DNA of 64,000 bases from Bacillus sp. ISL-45. GTDB taxonomy: Bacteria; Bacillota; Bacilli; Bacillales; Cytobacillaceae. Below, in pieces: positions 52,801-61,350 of the stretch (within the stretch, counting starts at the first letter, position 1; every line of letters begins with the position of its first letter). A program made the translations under genes and the position numbers. The notes beneath the pieces were generated by a model. The model ran no database searches. It was not told the DNA's origin and was given only the letters and a program-made list of their open reading frames with translations. The DNA lies in contig NZ_JAGGQQ010000019.1 in assembly GCF_018613195.1 (NCBI RefSeq), positions 248,001 through 312,000 on the forward strand, in the 5' to 3' direction.

Positions 52801-54072
52801 GGCTGGGCTGTAAAAATGTCATTGGCAGAAGGCAATGACAAAGCATTAGTTACTGGCGGACTGTTCCGTTTCTGGGATACAGAATGGCCAGTTCCAGGCG
52901 GTACGGATTTCAAAGTGGAAGTATACGATGCAAGCGGCATTGACGGTGCACCAGGAAAGAAGCTGGCGGGACCAATTGATGCCAATGCATTGAGAAACGG
53001 TGAATGGACACATGTTGATTTAAGCAGCCATGGAATCGTGGTAGAAGGAGATTTCTACCTGGTTTACATCCAGGCAGGAATCAACACAGCCTCACCAGGG
53101 CTGGCTACTGATGAAAACGGTGAAAATGCATTAAGAAGCTGGCAGATGGTGGGCGGAAGCTGGTCGCCTTCTCCAGAGGATGAAGGAAACTATATGATTC
53201 GTGCGGTGGTTGATTATGAAGTGACAGCACCAAGCATCGCTTCACCTGCAGATGGTTCTTTTACAAATGAAGCTACTGTAACAGTAGAAGGATCGGCAGC
53301 TCCAACAACCACTGTCCATATCTATAATGATGGCGAAGAGGTTGCAACCACAGCTGCAAACGATGATGGCTCTTATGCTGTTGAAGTAACCCTCAATGAA
53401 GGTATGAATGTACTGACAGCCAAAGCATCGACAGAGCAGGGAATTACTGATCCATCAGAACCAGTAACAGTGGTTTATGATCCGAATGCACCGGAATTGT
53501 CCATCTCTTCTCCTGCTGATGGAAGCAAAATCAATAAAGAAACGGTAACGGTTACCGGTACAATTGCTGATGCAAACCTTGACGCTGTCACGGTTAACGG
53601 ATCGGCAGCTATGGTTGAGAACGGAACCTATTCAGCAAGGGTCATGCTGGATGAGGGGATGAACGAAATCCAAGTAATTGCGAAGGATAAAGCAGGAAAC
53701 GTCACTGAAGAGTCTGTAACTGTCGACGTAAAATACACCGCTCCAGTGATTTCAGACTTGAAACCAGACCAGGATCAAACATTGAAGAAAGGGGAAAGTG
53801 TAAAAATCGAGTTCATGAGTGAAACTGACCTGGATGCAACATTTGTTATTCATATGCCATTAACGAGCAATTCTCAGATAACGAATGCGACAGAGCTTCC
53901 AATGCGTGAAGTTTCACCAGGATACTATGTAGGATACTATACAGCCACTAAGGATGTCGTCGCAGACGGGGCCGTCGTTGAGGTCAAAGCAGTAGACTCC
54001 TATGGCAACGAAGCAAGGAAAACGGCAGATGGCAAGCTTTTCATCAATGTGAAGAAAAACGGCAAAAAATAA
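49801..54072 (+). CDS. bpr: Bacillopeptidase F, secreted S8 serine peptidase
   Basis: 1423 residues, close to B. subtilis Bpr (about 1433). Signal peptide (about residues 1-33: RRLLSVLLSTALVVPLLL then QTAAA), inhibitor-type propeptide, subtilase domain with Asp222 (ASIDTGVQ), His268 (DDHGHGTHVTG) and Ser441 (WNGTSMAGPH). Downstream come a MAM/jelly-roll-like region (FENDASGWTSYGD), carboxypeptidase-regulatory-like repeats (KGTLTGSITNKATGEPVEGA) and two Ig-like repeats (SIASPADGSFTNEATVTVEG; SISSPADGSKINKETVTVTG). Degrades extracellular protein. Start set by TTAGGAGGTAGATGG. No LPxTG anchor seen. Confidence 0.95.
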   Translation: MKRKNRRLLSVLLSTALVVPLLLQPQIQTAAATNGVSVSAKEAVQTAEQKVNKKLYTQFENQDKVTFPVKMKEQVDTNAVAKEAEKKASLNKATPAKTKSIKRSTIVSELKAKAQETQFDLIEFLKEQEKNGGAKDIHSYHVVNAIAVTATRDVMDKVAGFTEVDKILPNETRQLFIPEKSAAVQEPAAKTNSIEWNIDRVGAPAVWEMGIEGSGITVASIDTGVQWNHPALQEKYRGFDSATGQASHENHWFDAVRGQSAPYDDHGHGTHVTGTMVGSEPDGSNAIGVAPGAKWIAVKAFTASGGTDADLLEAGEWILAPNGNPDLAPDVVNNSWGGGPGLDEWYRPMVQAWRAAEIFPEFSAGNTTFSNPGGPGSVANPANYPESVATGATDINNNLGSFSLLGPSPYGEIKPELTAPGVNILSSVPGSGYEGGWNGTSMAGPHVSAAIALLLQANSSLTVDELEEILLTTALPLTDNAYPESPNNGYGSGLLNVFDAVSSVVSGLGKLKGQVTKDGDDSEAPVLEHSQPATVFARMPLTLEASAADNISVTNVEVEYQLEDGSWTAVSAVRTGGDYKNGTYQANIPGEAVSGNEFVYKWRAVDFGGNETVSEFTVTVLPGITVGYEQNFENDASGWTSYGDANSWEWGTPTSGPVSAFSGEKVYGTALAGTYQNRANMSLQMQPIDLPEGSSYLQFKQWYNLERNYDYGHVFVSTDAVNWVQKLRVNNLSNGWIDGEVDLSEYAGQRIYVAFNVTTDGSVVRDGWYLDDMVLSDTSIAEPVKAETTVDKDDTKDSMKEDVDPNKIQMSLPKQPKADSSASLMALPMQASVTVVESGRSVKTNPANGSFELTHAAGTFTVVAEAYGFRPQTQTVEIEQDGEATANFSLEELPKGTLTGSITNKATGEPVEGATVYLLEDANIAPVATDENGQYSLTAYEGEYTVKVIAPHFYSQEASVTLDGDVEQNFEIKPFIGYPGEIGYDDGSAENARVFYDAGNGWAVKMSLAEGNDKALVTGGLFRFWDTEWPVPGGTDFKVEVYDASGIDGAPGKKLAGPIDANALRNGEWTHVDLSSHGIVVEGDFYLVYIQAGINTASPGLATDENGENALRSWQMVGGSWSPSPEDEGNYMIRAVVDYEVTAPSIASPADGSFTNEATVTVEGSAAPTTTVHIYNDGEEVATTAANDDGSYAVEVTLNEGMNVLTAKASTEQGITDPSEPVTVVYDPNAPELSISSPADGSKINKETVTVTGTIADANLDAVTVNGSAAMVENGTYSARVMLDEGMNEIQVIAKDKAGNVTEESVTVDVKYTAPVISDLKPDQDQTLKKGESVKIEFMSETDLDATFVIHMPLTSNSQITNATELPMREVSPGYYVGYYTATKDVVADGAVVEVKAVDSYGNEARKTADGKLFINVKKNGKK

Positions 54073-54076
54073 AATC

Positions 54077-54112
54077 AAAGGACCTTCCGCTTTTTATGGG
54101 AAGGTCCTTTTT
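54077..54112 (+). terminator. Terminator after bpr
   Basis: AAAGGACCTTCC/GGAAGGTCCTTT perfect 12-bp stem and T run. Confidence 0.93.
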
Positions 54113-54273
54113 ATGGGAGTTTAATTGCTTGCAAGGAAATTTATACAACATTTGAAAGAAGAGGATGTCATGATAGAGACTGGATCTCCGTCCATAACAA
54201 TGTTGCATAAAATTAACACTGCTATTTTATTCATTGGAACAAGATGGTAACATGATAGATAAGGAGGGAGTTC

Positions 54274-54690
54274 ATGCAATTTTTAATCCTAATTGGTTTG
54301 ATCGTTACAACCATCTGGTTGATGAAATTCATTTTGAGAAAAGCGCTCAATATTCCAAAAGTTAAAAGAAAAGCATTTTCATATAACCATATAAATAAAA
54401 CACATCGAAACTTAGAGTGGGTCCTCCGTATTGCGACCGTGATCGCTTATGTATATTTATTTTTTCAATTAATGTATGAAGATTTTCCAGGAAATCTTTT
54501 TCTACTAATCATGACCTTACTGTTCACTGCACAAAATTTTCTGAGGGCTTATTTCGAATGGAAAGCCTGGGAACAGCCTAAGGAATCCATCCTGTCCATT
54601 GCAGAAGGAGTTATGTTGATTGGAATCGTGCTTCTGCTGATCCAGTTTGATGTACTATATAAGCTTCCCCCAATAATTTATCGCTCATAA
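54274..54690 (+). CDS. DUF4181 membrane protein
   Basis: 138 residues with four helices (about residues 3-20, 50-67, 76-93, 108-128) and the DUF4181 pattern LNIPKVKRKAFSYNHIN. Function unknown. ATG behind AAGGAGGGAG. Followed 38 bases later by a frameshifted membrane-anchored gene. Confidence 0.78.
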   Translation: MQFLILIGLIVTTIWLMKFILRKALNIPKVKRKAFSYNHINKTHRNLEWVLRIATVIAYVYLFFQLMYEDFPGNLFLLIMTLLFTAQNFLRAYFEWKAWEQPKESILSIAEGVMLIGIVLLLIQFDVLYKLPPIIYRS

Positions 54691-54728
54691 GGCCATTTTA
54701 ATTCTTGCGTGGAAAGGAATGAACCATA

Positions 54729-55387
54729 ATGATTAAGAATAAAAAATATTTGATCCTGGCCATGCTCTTTTTCTTTATTTCGATAGCACTGAATTTTCCG
54801 TTTCCTCATGAATATCCTGTAGGGCAGGAACGATCGTCAGCTCTTGGATTCCCCCTCACTACCATGGATGGAGTCAGTTATATTGGAGTATCTGGCCTTG
54901 TTTTATTTATCATCAGTCAGTTTTTTCTCGTGAAATCGCTCAAAATATACCATAAGCGCCTTGTTTTGATTTCTATGGTATTAGTAGTCTTCCTGCCTCT
55001 TGAAATGGTAAATGCCTATCAAAAAACGTTCGCGACAGGTATTTACGCTGTCGAGTACGAAAGAGGAGAGAGTTTTTACCGTTTTGAAATGAAAGACGAT
55101 ACAACATTATATGCGGTCTGCCATCTTCCATTTGAAATTACAGCAATCAAACAGTCCAATTCGACATCGAATTCTATGAAAAATACCTGTTCGAAGATGA
55201 CTATCCGATTCTATCTCTCATGAATGAAGGAGGACCATACGAGGTCACACTCCATGGAAAAGAGAGACAAATGGTCAGAATAGACACTGAAATCGATTTA
55301 TCCAAGTTAGGAAGAGATTCTTTGAGCGCGGAAGGCTGGGGAATCAATTTGATGATTGTGGATGGGGAGAAAGTCAGGAAGCTATGA
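54729..55387 (+). pseudogene. Membrane-anchored protein gene with a one-base frameshift
   Basis: From ATG 54729 the frame gives two helices (about residues 6-24 and 55-73, plus a third near 80-97) and an outer domain up to PFEITAIK. It then turns to low-complexity serine/asparagine (SNSTSNS) and stops at 55223. One frame back, from about 55151, a coherent sequence follows: TVQFDIEFYEKYLFEDDYPI, then LSLMNEGGPYEVTLHGKE, to TGA 55385-55387. Restoring one A in ATCAAACAG (55146-55154) joins them as AIK-TVQFDIEF. About 219 residues when intact. Function unknown. Confidence 0.65.
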
Positions 55388-55443
55388 ATAAAGTCTCCTA
55401 ATATTATAGAAAAATTAAAAAACCGCAGAAAAGTCTTGTTTCG

Positions 55444-55469
55444 AGAAGTGTGAATAACGCTTCTTTTTG
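55444..55469 (+). terminator. Terminator after the frameshifted gene
   Basis: AGAAGTGT/ACGCTTCT stem (one G-T) and TTTTT. Confidence 0.65.
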
Positions 55470-55775
55470 CTTGATAAGGTATTTAATAGGTGTTTTCCCT
55501 TATATCTGCTTCAAGAAAAAGTCTAAGATTCTCCAAAAGTTTGTGGAGTTTTAGACAAAAATGGATATAAATAAATGACTTCGCACTGTTAATCTAAAGT
55601 TATACATACAATCTAAATTTAATTGTGCACTAGTTACCAGATTTCATGAATAACATCATGCTTCTGGTGTCAGCTTGCTCGGACCAATGTTTATCTGCAT
55701 GATCTGGTTTTTCGATTCAGTGGAGGAGCTACAGCTTTCAACTTAAGTGAAAGTTGATAGAAGGAGGAGAATGAG
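55470..55775. other. Gene-free stretch with a hairpin before the PfkB ribosome site
   Basis: No gene is supported. TCAACTT (55738-55744) and AAGTTGA (55751-55757) form a perfect 7-bp inverted repeat that ends just before GAAGGAGGAG of the kinase gene, so it could be an operator or mask translation. Confidence 0.4.
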
Positions 55776-56666
55776 TTGGGAAAAGTTCTTATAATAGGTG
55801 GAACTACATTTGATTCGATCATTCATCTGGATAAACTTCCAGAACCGGTGCCACAAACAATCCACTATGCCGCTTTTTCTGAGACATTAGGATCTACTGG
55901 TGCAGGCAAAGCATTGAACCTTTCAAAACTGAAGGTGCCTGTAACACTTCATTCTATAATCGGGAATGATAAATATGGGGCGAAAATCCGTAAGAAACTG
56001 GATGAGGGCGGTGTTGACTTTGTTTATGACCATGATCCTCGGGGGACTGAGAGACATATCAATTTGATGAGTCAGCAGGGAGAAAGGATATCGATATTTG
56101 TTACACAGTCTTCATCTGAATTGCATCTAAACCTGCACAGGATCGAGCAGCTAATCAAAGAGGCTGATTTGGTTGTTTTGAATATCATCGAGTACACCAA
56201 GCAGTTAATCCCGATGATAAAAAAATATAATAAGCCTGTGTGGACCGATTTACACGACTATAATCCCGGCAACCCGTATCACAAGGATTTTATCGAAATC
56301 GCTGATTATATTTTTGTCAGCTCTGACAATATGACTGATTATAAACCAATGATGGAGAAGTGGATATCCATGGGTAAAAGTCTGGTTGTCTGCACGCACG
56401 GGAAAAATGGAGTGACTGCTCTGACAAATAACCAGGAATGGATGGAAATTCCGATTATCAACGAGTATCCTTATAAAGATGCAAACGGAGCCGGCGACAG
56501 CTTCTTTTCAGGTTTCCTGTACGGTTACTTAAAAGGGAAGACAACAGAGGAATCGCTTAAGCTAGGAACGGTTTGCTCCGGGCTTTGTATTACTTCGAGG
56601 GAATTAGCTTACGAGCAATTGAATCCTCGTTTACTGGAAGAAGAGTATGAAAAATATTTCGGTTAA
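55776..56666 (+). CDS. PfkB family carbohydrate kinase (ribokinase-like)
   Basis: 296 residues from a TTG behind GAAGGAGGAG. N-terminal PfkB motif with Gly-rich substrate loop (LGSTGAGKALNLSKL), and the C-terminal catalytic motif DANGAGDSFFSGFLYGY, whose Asp is the base and GAGD the anion hole. Phosphorylates a sugar or nucleoside; the substrate is not clear. Followed by an unknown 87-residue gene. Confidence 0.88.
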   Translation: MGKVLIIGGTTFDSIIHLDKLPEPVPQTIHYAAFSETLGSTGAGKALNLSKLKVPVTLHSIIGNDKYGAKIRKKLDEGGVDFVYDHDPRGTERHINLMSQQGERISIFVTQSSSELHLNLHRIEQLIKEADLVVLNIIEYTKQLIPMIKKYNKPVWTDLHDYNPGNPYHKDFIEIADYIFVSSDNMTDYKPMMEKWISMGKSLVVCTHGKNGVTALTNNQEWMEIPIINEYPYKDANGAGDSFFSGFLYGYLKGKTTEESLKLGTVCSGLCITSRELAYEQLNPRLLEEEYEKYFG

Positions 56667-56728
56667 TTAGGAGTGTTTTGTTCTTTTGAATGGGGAAAAA
56701 TATCATCACCATACAAAGGAGTGATAAA

Positions 56729-56992
56729 ATGCTTGTTAACGGAAAGATCATCTCAGGTGAATTTGATCAATCCATAAATGAATTTTCTTTGCAGCGGGTG
56801 AAAAGCTTTGAAACACAATCGATTTTCAAAGAATGCCAGATGGAGGCCGTTTATAACTATTTGAAGAAACACGAAAACGATCCTGATGGACAAATCATCA
56901 CTCTATATGATCAGATGCCGGTCAGATTAACACAATCGGAGATTAGCCAATTGCTAAGTGACCTTGAAAGAGTAAAGTCGCTCTACCAATGA
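56729..56992 (+). CDS. Unknown small soluble protein
   Basis: 87 residues from the ATG behind AAAGGAGTGATAAA; a longer frame from 56690 has a poor site. Helical and charged (LLSDLERVKSLYQ at the end). No family recognised. Lies 62 bases after the kinase gene with a terminator after it, so it closes that operon. Confidence 0.6.
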   Translation: MLVNGKIISGEFDQSINEFSLQRVKSFETQSIFKECQMEAVYNYLKKHENDPDGQIITLYDQMPVRLTQSEISQLLSDLERVKSLYQ

Positions 56993-56993
56993 A

Positions 56994-57020
56994 AAGCAGG
57001 TCTATGAGACTTGCTTTTTT
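56994..57020 (+). terminator. Terminator after the kinase operon
   Basis: AAGCAGGTCT/AGACTTGCTT stem (one G-T), 3-base loop, T run. Confidence 0.88.
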
Positions 57021-57115
57021 CTATTTACCCACAGTAATATCTACCATATTTCCCGAATAGATAACAAGTGAATTTGTTATTAGAATTTATGTTAAGTTAG
57101 AGAGGAAGAAGTCTT

Positions 57116-57547
57116 ATTCATCCAAAAATAAAACCATTAGCCGGAGGGCTGATATCAGGGATCGTCCTTGGATTGTTTTTAAAACTTATCCAATCTATAA
57201 CAAACCTGAAAGTGTATACCTTATTGCTGAATGTTGATTACATACCGATTCTAAAGGACATAAAATTTTCTGAAGTTGATGAGTTTGGTTTGCATATGGT
57301 GATATCAATAGGGCTGGCCTTCGCTATAAATTTTTATTTCAGCAGAAAGGAATTAGGAAAAGAAGCAATACATCGTTTTGTTACTGTAGTAAGCTTAATG
57401 GTTGGTTTGCTGCTATTTCCAACAACGCTTCTCTCTGAAAGGACACCGCCCATCACAAGTATATATGGCTTTTTATTTTGGATGGCCGGTCATTGGATTT
57501 ATGGCTGGGTATTAGGGAGAGTTTTATCAATTAACTGCCGGGATTGA
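57116..57547 (+). CDS. Membrane protein, probable AUU start and 3' frameshift
   Basis: 143 residues as read. The N-terminus xHPKIKPLAGGLISGIVLG starts at ATT 57116 behind AGAGGAAG; the frame above it closes at TAG 57098 without ATG, GTG or TTG. The first standard start, TTG 57173, would cut the first helix. Four helices. At the end, one frame over, from about 57530, runs LTAGIEKEPAYVVLNHEGIV then LKTYEYNEMIKFLKSKI to TAA 57651-57653, probably the true C-terminus after a one-base insertion. Function unknown. Confidence 0.55.
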   Translation: MHPKIKPLAGGLISGIVLGLFLKLIQSITNLKVYTLLLNVDYIPILKDIKFSEVDEFGLHMVISIGLAFAINFYFSRKELGKEAIHRFVTVVSLMVGLLLFPTTLLSERTPPITSIYGFLFWMAGHWIYGWVLGRVLSINCRD

Positions 57548-57663
57548 AAAAGAACCTGCATACGTAGTCTTGAATCACGAGGGGATTGTGTTGAAAACCT
57601 ATGAGTATAATGAAATGATAAAATTTTTGAAATCGAAAATACCTTTGAATTAAATACGATGAC

Positions 57664-57706
57664 AATAAAAAATGCCAGGAGTTTATGCTCCTGGCATTTG
57701 TTTTTC
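57664..57706. terminator. Bidirectional terminator overlapping the diguanylate cyclase stop
   Basis: AAATGCCAGGAG/CTCCTGGCATTT perfect 12-bp stem with A run left and T run right. The last codons and stop of the minus-strand cyclase gene (57683) lie inside the hairpin. Confidence 0.88.
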
Positions 57707-59326
57707 AACTTTTCCCATATGGAAGGTAAATTTATTTTTTCCTTTTCTTTTGGATGCATAAAGTGCTTCATCTGCGTAGCTAATGACTGTGAATGGATCG
57801 ATATCATGCTCTGGCCAGACCGCACCCCCGGCGCTGCAGCCAACTTTCAGCTGGGTATTTGCCATATCATATGGCTTGTTGATGTTTGTGACCAACTTGT
57901 TGGCAAGGGCTCCAAGTGCTGATTCGACCGATAGATCTGGCGTGTTTAGCACGATAAGGAACTCATCGCCGCCCAGCCTGAAGATAGAATCTCTCTTCCG
58001 TATACTTTCTTGGAGTCTTTTTGCCACTTCCTGGAGCACCATGTCACCGGTTTGGTGTCCATAGGTATCATTGATTTGTTTAAATCCATCCAGATCCAAA
58101 TATAAAAAAGACAGCGAGCGACCCGCAATTTGCGCTTTTTTCATGAATTGATCCAGCGCGAAACGATTGCCAAGACCGGTTAAAAGGTCCTGGTGAGCCA
58201 GGGTTTCCATTCTTCCTAAATTGGATTCACTCCTTACCAAAGATTCAACCAGTTCTCTTAGTGAACCAGAAAGGACTTCAAGGTCTTTAATTCCTTTTAT
58301 ATAAGGAATTGACGTTTCCTTTCCCATTCTTAGGCTGTGGGCGGCCTTCGATATTTTCCGCAAAGGATTCGAGATAAATCCAGCGACGAACCAGCCAATA
58401 ATCGCAAATATAATAGCCGTGATTGTCCCAAGTTTAATGATGTAGGATTTTAAATTTTCAACAGGTGCAAAGGCATTCTCTATTGGAATGCGGACGATGA
58501 CTGTCCATCCCAGTCCTGAATAATCATGGTGGCCGTCACCTACTGCAAAACCTGTAAGATACTCCTTGCCGTCAGGCCATTTTTCCACGAGCCAGCTGTT
58601 GTCACCGGTTCTTGCATTATGTACGCTTTTGATATCAAGCACGTCACCAGTCATTCCGTCAGGTCCAAGAAGCACGGTATTGTCCATGCCGCTCACCACA
58701 AATACTTCCGCTCCACTTAATTCATCTTTTAAGGGTTCGACGATGTTATCTTTTACTTGGCTCGACCATTCCCAGCTTAGATGAGCCGCGAGAACACCAG
58801 TTATATTTCCGTCTCCATCTGTTAATGGCTTGCTGATATCGACAAATTGCATGGGCTCTCCAGATGGATTTGGAAGGAGATTTGCAAGGAGGACAGCGTT
58901 ATGGACATCCCCTATAAAAGTTCCTTTTCTGCCTTCCTGATAAACAGGGCGCTTTGAAATATCAGTTCCTACCAGAATTCTATCTGATGCTGCGACCACC
59001 TTTCCCGTTGAATCAGTCAGGCCAATCCATGAAAATACAGGAATACTGGTCTTTAACTGGTCCAGCAGTGTCTGTGCAGACTGTAGATCTTCCTGGGATT
59101 TTATAACCTCTATCTGGCTAAGGACCTCTACTTCACCAATCCTGGACCACATGAACGAATCTAGTTTATCTGCCATGTGATAGGCCGTATTAGACAGGCT
59201 GTTTCCTATCTCTCTTTTAATCGTTTCACCGGAATGCCTGCTGATCGTTATACTTAGCAGCATCGTTAGTGCAATGATTATGACACCAAAAAATAGAGCC
59301 ATATAGGCTCGAAGGCTGAATTTCAT
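57683..59326 (-). CDS. Diguanylate cyclase with dCache sensor and HAMP
   Basis: 547 residues. N-terminal helix (MALFFGVIIIALTMLLSI), extracytoplasmic dCache sensor (about 40-290; SWIGLTDSTGKVVAASDRIL), second helix (LGTITAIIFAIIGWFVAGF), HAMP (NPLRKISKAAHSLRMG), then GGDEF with active-site RLGGDEFLIVL near residue 450 and an intact I-site RKRD five residues before it. Makes c-di-GMP in response to an external small molecule, with product inhibition. ATG behind AAAGGGACA. Confidence 0.92.
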   Translation of the reverse strand: MKFSLRAYMALFFGVIIIALTMLLSITISRHSGETIKREIGNSLSNTAYHMADKLDSFMWSRIGEVEVLSQIEVIKSQEDLQSAQTLLDQLKTSIPVFSWIGLTDSTGKVVAASDRILVGTDISKRPVYQEGRKGTFIGDVHNAVLLANLLPNPSGEPMQFVDISKPLTDGDGNITGVLAAHLSWEWSSQVKDNIVEPLKDELSGAEVFVVSGMDNTVLLGPDGMTGDVLDIKSVHNARTGDNSWLVEKWPDGKEYLTGFAVGDGHHDYSGLGWTVIVRIPIENAFAPVENLKSYIIKLGTITAIIFAIIGWFVAGFISNPLRKISKAAHSLRMGKETSIPYIKGIKDLEVLSGSLRELVESLVRSESNLGRMETLAHQDLLTGLGNRFALDQFMKKAQIAGRSLSFLYLDLDGFKQINDTYGHQTGDMVLQEVAKRLQESIRKRDSIFRLGGDEFLIVLNTPDLSVESALGALANKLVTNINKPYDMANTQLKVGCSAGGAVWPEHDIDPFTVISYADEALYASKRKGKNKFTFHMGKVEKQMPGA

Positions 59327-59403
59327 ATAAGATTGTCCCTTTCGTGCAACAAAGCTAAAAGTCTCTGCCTAGTATATCGTCTTGTTTTTTAGTTTTTTTA
59401 GAA

Positions 59404-59622
59404 TCATTTTTCTTTCGTAAGGAACCTTTTTAATATTGCTTTTATCCCAAGCAAAAGAAAGGCTGCAAAAGTGACTTTAATTAATGAGACATGTTCACTC
59501 AAAGGAGTGTGGGTCGTGCGTTCTGAAGAAAAAATTGACCACCAGACGGGTTCGTAATAGAGAGTGGACGCTGTGATCCAAAACAAAAATAATACGAGAA
59601 AGGAAAGAATAGAAGCTTTCAC
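59404..59622 (-). CDS. Small membrane protein coupled to the M20 peptidase
   Basis: About 72 residues with two hydrophobic helices (near 5-18 and 48-63) and a basic tail KRFLTKEK. GTG 59622 follows AGGAAGGTGAA, which lies in the last codons of the upstream peptidase gene; the next codon up is TTG. Four bases or fewer from that stop, so translationally coupled. Function unknown. Confidence 0.6.
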   Translation of the reverse strand: MKASILSFLVLFLFWITASTLYYEPVWWSIFSSERTTHTPLSEHVSLIKVTFAAFLLLGIKAILKRFLTKEK

Positions 59623-59626
59623 CAAT

Positions 59627-61099
59627 TCACCTTCCTAAAGGTTGATTACTTTCCTGGATGATTTCCATATAAAATCGGATAGCATTAAGATAGTTTTCAA
59701 TACTGATATGCTCATTCGTACCATGCATCCTGTTGAGATCCTCTGATGTCAGCTGTACTGGCAGGAACCGAAAGGTGTTTTCGGCGATGCTGTTGTAATG
59801 CTTTGCATCGGATCCTGCGAACATCAGATAAGGAGCAATAACTGCATCGTCATATACATTCCTCGCGCTTTGCTGGATTGTTCTGAAATGCCAGCTGTCA
59901 ACATCAGAAACTCCAGAAGCCTCTGAGCCTTTTATTGTCACTTTGATTTCATCGTCGCCAATCGTTTCTTCAATGTATTCCTTGACTTCCTCCAATGAAT
60001 CACCAGGCATAAGGCGGAGATTAACAATCGCCGATGCCTTTTCTGGGAGGGCATTGTACTGTTCGCCAGCATTAAAAATCGTTGGAGCAATCGTTGTCCT
60101 GATCAGCGCGGCAGACGCGGGCTGCTGCAGGAGGATTTTTTCTATAACCGGTTCGAATACAAATTTATTGGCAAACACATATTTCATGCTGAAGGCCATT
60201 TCAGGTGCCACAAACTCAAAGAGATCCTCACCAGGTCCTTTCAGGTCAGCGGGGAACTGGGTTTCTTCAAGCTTGGCAACCGCACCGGCAATCCTGCCAA
60301 TATTCGTCCGGTTTTTTGGCTGTGATGAATGGCCGCCGCTTCCTTCAATTGACAGCTCTGCAGTCGCGGATCCTTTTTCAGAAACACCGACAACGCCAAC
60401 GGGTTGATTGACTCCCGGAACCATGTTCTCAACAATCGCTCCTCCTTCATCCAAAACAAAATCAAACTTTATGCCCCGTTTATTAAGGGTGCTTACAATC
60501 ATTGCTGCACCTTCATCCCCACCGATTTCTTCATCATGGCCGAACATCAGATAGATATCGCGGGAAGGCTGATAACCTTCTTTTAGCAAGTGTTCTGCAG
60601 CTTCAAGAATTCCAATCACCCCGATTTTATCATCCAGGGTACCGCGTCCCCAGATCTTTCCGTCTGCGACAGTTCCGCTGAATGGGGGATGCTCCCAGTT
60701 ATCCTCCGTGCCTTCAAGAATGGGAACGACATCGTAATGGCTTGTCAAACCAATAGGAAGTTTCGTTGAGTCTGTTCCACTCCATTTATACACAAGCGCA
60801 TGACCATTCACTTTTTTAAGCTCAAGCTCTTTATGTACAATAGGAAAGCTCTCTTTTAAAAAGGTAATGAAACGATCGAATTCTGCCAGGTCCATTTTGC
60901 TGCGGTCCTGGTAGGAAATCGTCTTATATTGAATCGCCTTTGATAGGCTATTAATAGCATGGTCATCATTAATGGTGCCATTAAAATGTTTGGGTGAAGG
61001 CTGGCGAGATTCCAGTGTAAGGGCATTGAACAAGGTGATAATGATGAAAACTAGGAGCAGACTGCCAATAATCATTAAGGAAAGCTTTAGTTTTTTCAT
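59627..61099 (-). CDS. M20 family peptidase, membrane-anchored (carboxypeptidase S/PM20D1-like)
   Basis: 490 residues from the chosen ATG (longer starts up to 61144 exist; GGAGG lies 13 bases before this one). N-terminal helix (LSLMIIGSLLLVFIIITLF) anchors it outside. M20 metal site: LTSHYDVVPI, WGRGTLDDKIG, GHDEEIGGDEG with catalytic Glu, DEGGAI, and the late His in RMHGTNEHIS; dimerisation domain between. Di-zinc exopeptidase or N-acyl amino acid hydrolase. Confidence 0.88.
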   Translation of the reverse strand: MKKLKLSLMIIGSLLLVFIIITLFNALTLESRQPSPKHFNGTINDDHAINSLSKAIQYKTISYQDRSKMDLAEFDRFITFLKESFPIVHKELELKKVNGHALVYKWSGTDSTKLPIGLTSHYDVVPILEGTEDNWEHPPFSGTVADGKIWGRGTLDDKIGVIGILEAAEHLLKEGYQPSRDIYLMFGHDEEIGGDEGAAMIVSTLNKRGIKFDFVLDEGGAIVENMVPGVNQPVGVVGVSEKGSATAELSIEGSGGHSSQPKNRTNIGRIAGAVAKLEETQFPADLKGPGEDLFEFVAPEMAFSMKYVFANKFVFEPVIEKILLQQPASAALIRTTIAPTIFNAGEQYNALPEKASAIVNLRLMPGDSLEEVKEYIEETIGDDEIKVTIKGSEASGVSDVDSWHFRTIQQSARNVYDDAVIAPYLMFAGSDAKHYNSIAENTFRFLPVQLTSEDLNRMHGTNEHISIENYLNAIRFYMEIIQESNQPLGR

Positions 61100-61319
61100 A
61101 GACTCTAGATAACCTCCATTCATTTTAAAAGGTTCTTTTCTCAAACTTTGTTGCTTAATTGACTACAAAAAAGAATTGTATGACCTATTTTTCTTCAAAA
61201 AATTGCCTCTTTTGTGAGAAAGGGGATGCAAACTTAATACCGACCAGCAAAATAGCCTTATATTACGTTAAAATTGGCGTTAGGATTATACCAATGATCT
61301 TTACGAAAACAGCCTTTTA

Positions 61320-61344
61320 AAAAAACCTCTGGTTTCCCAGAGGC
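61320..61344 (-). terminator. Terminator of the UMF1 transporter gene
   Basis: CCTCTGG/CCAGAGG stem; on the minus strand followed by TTTTTTT. Confidence 0.88.
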
Positions 61345-61350
61345 TGTTGA

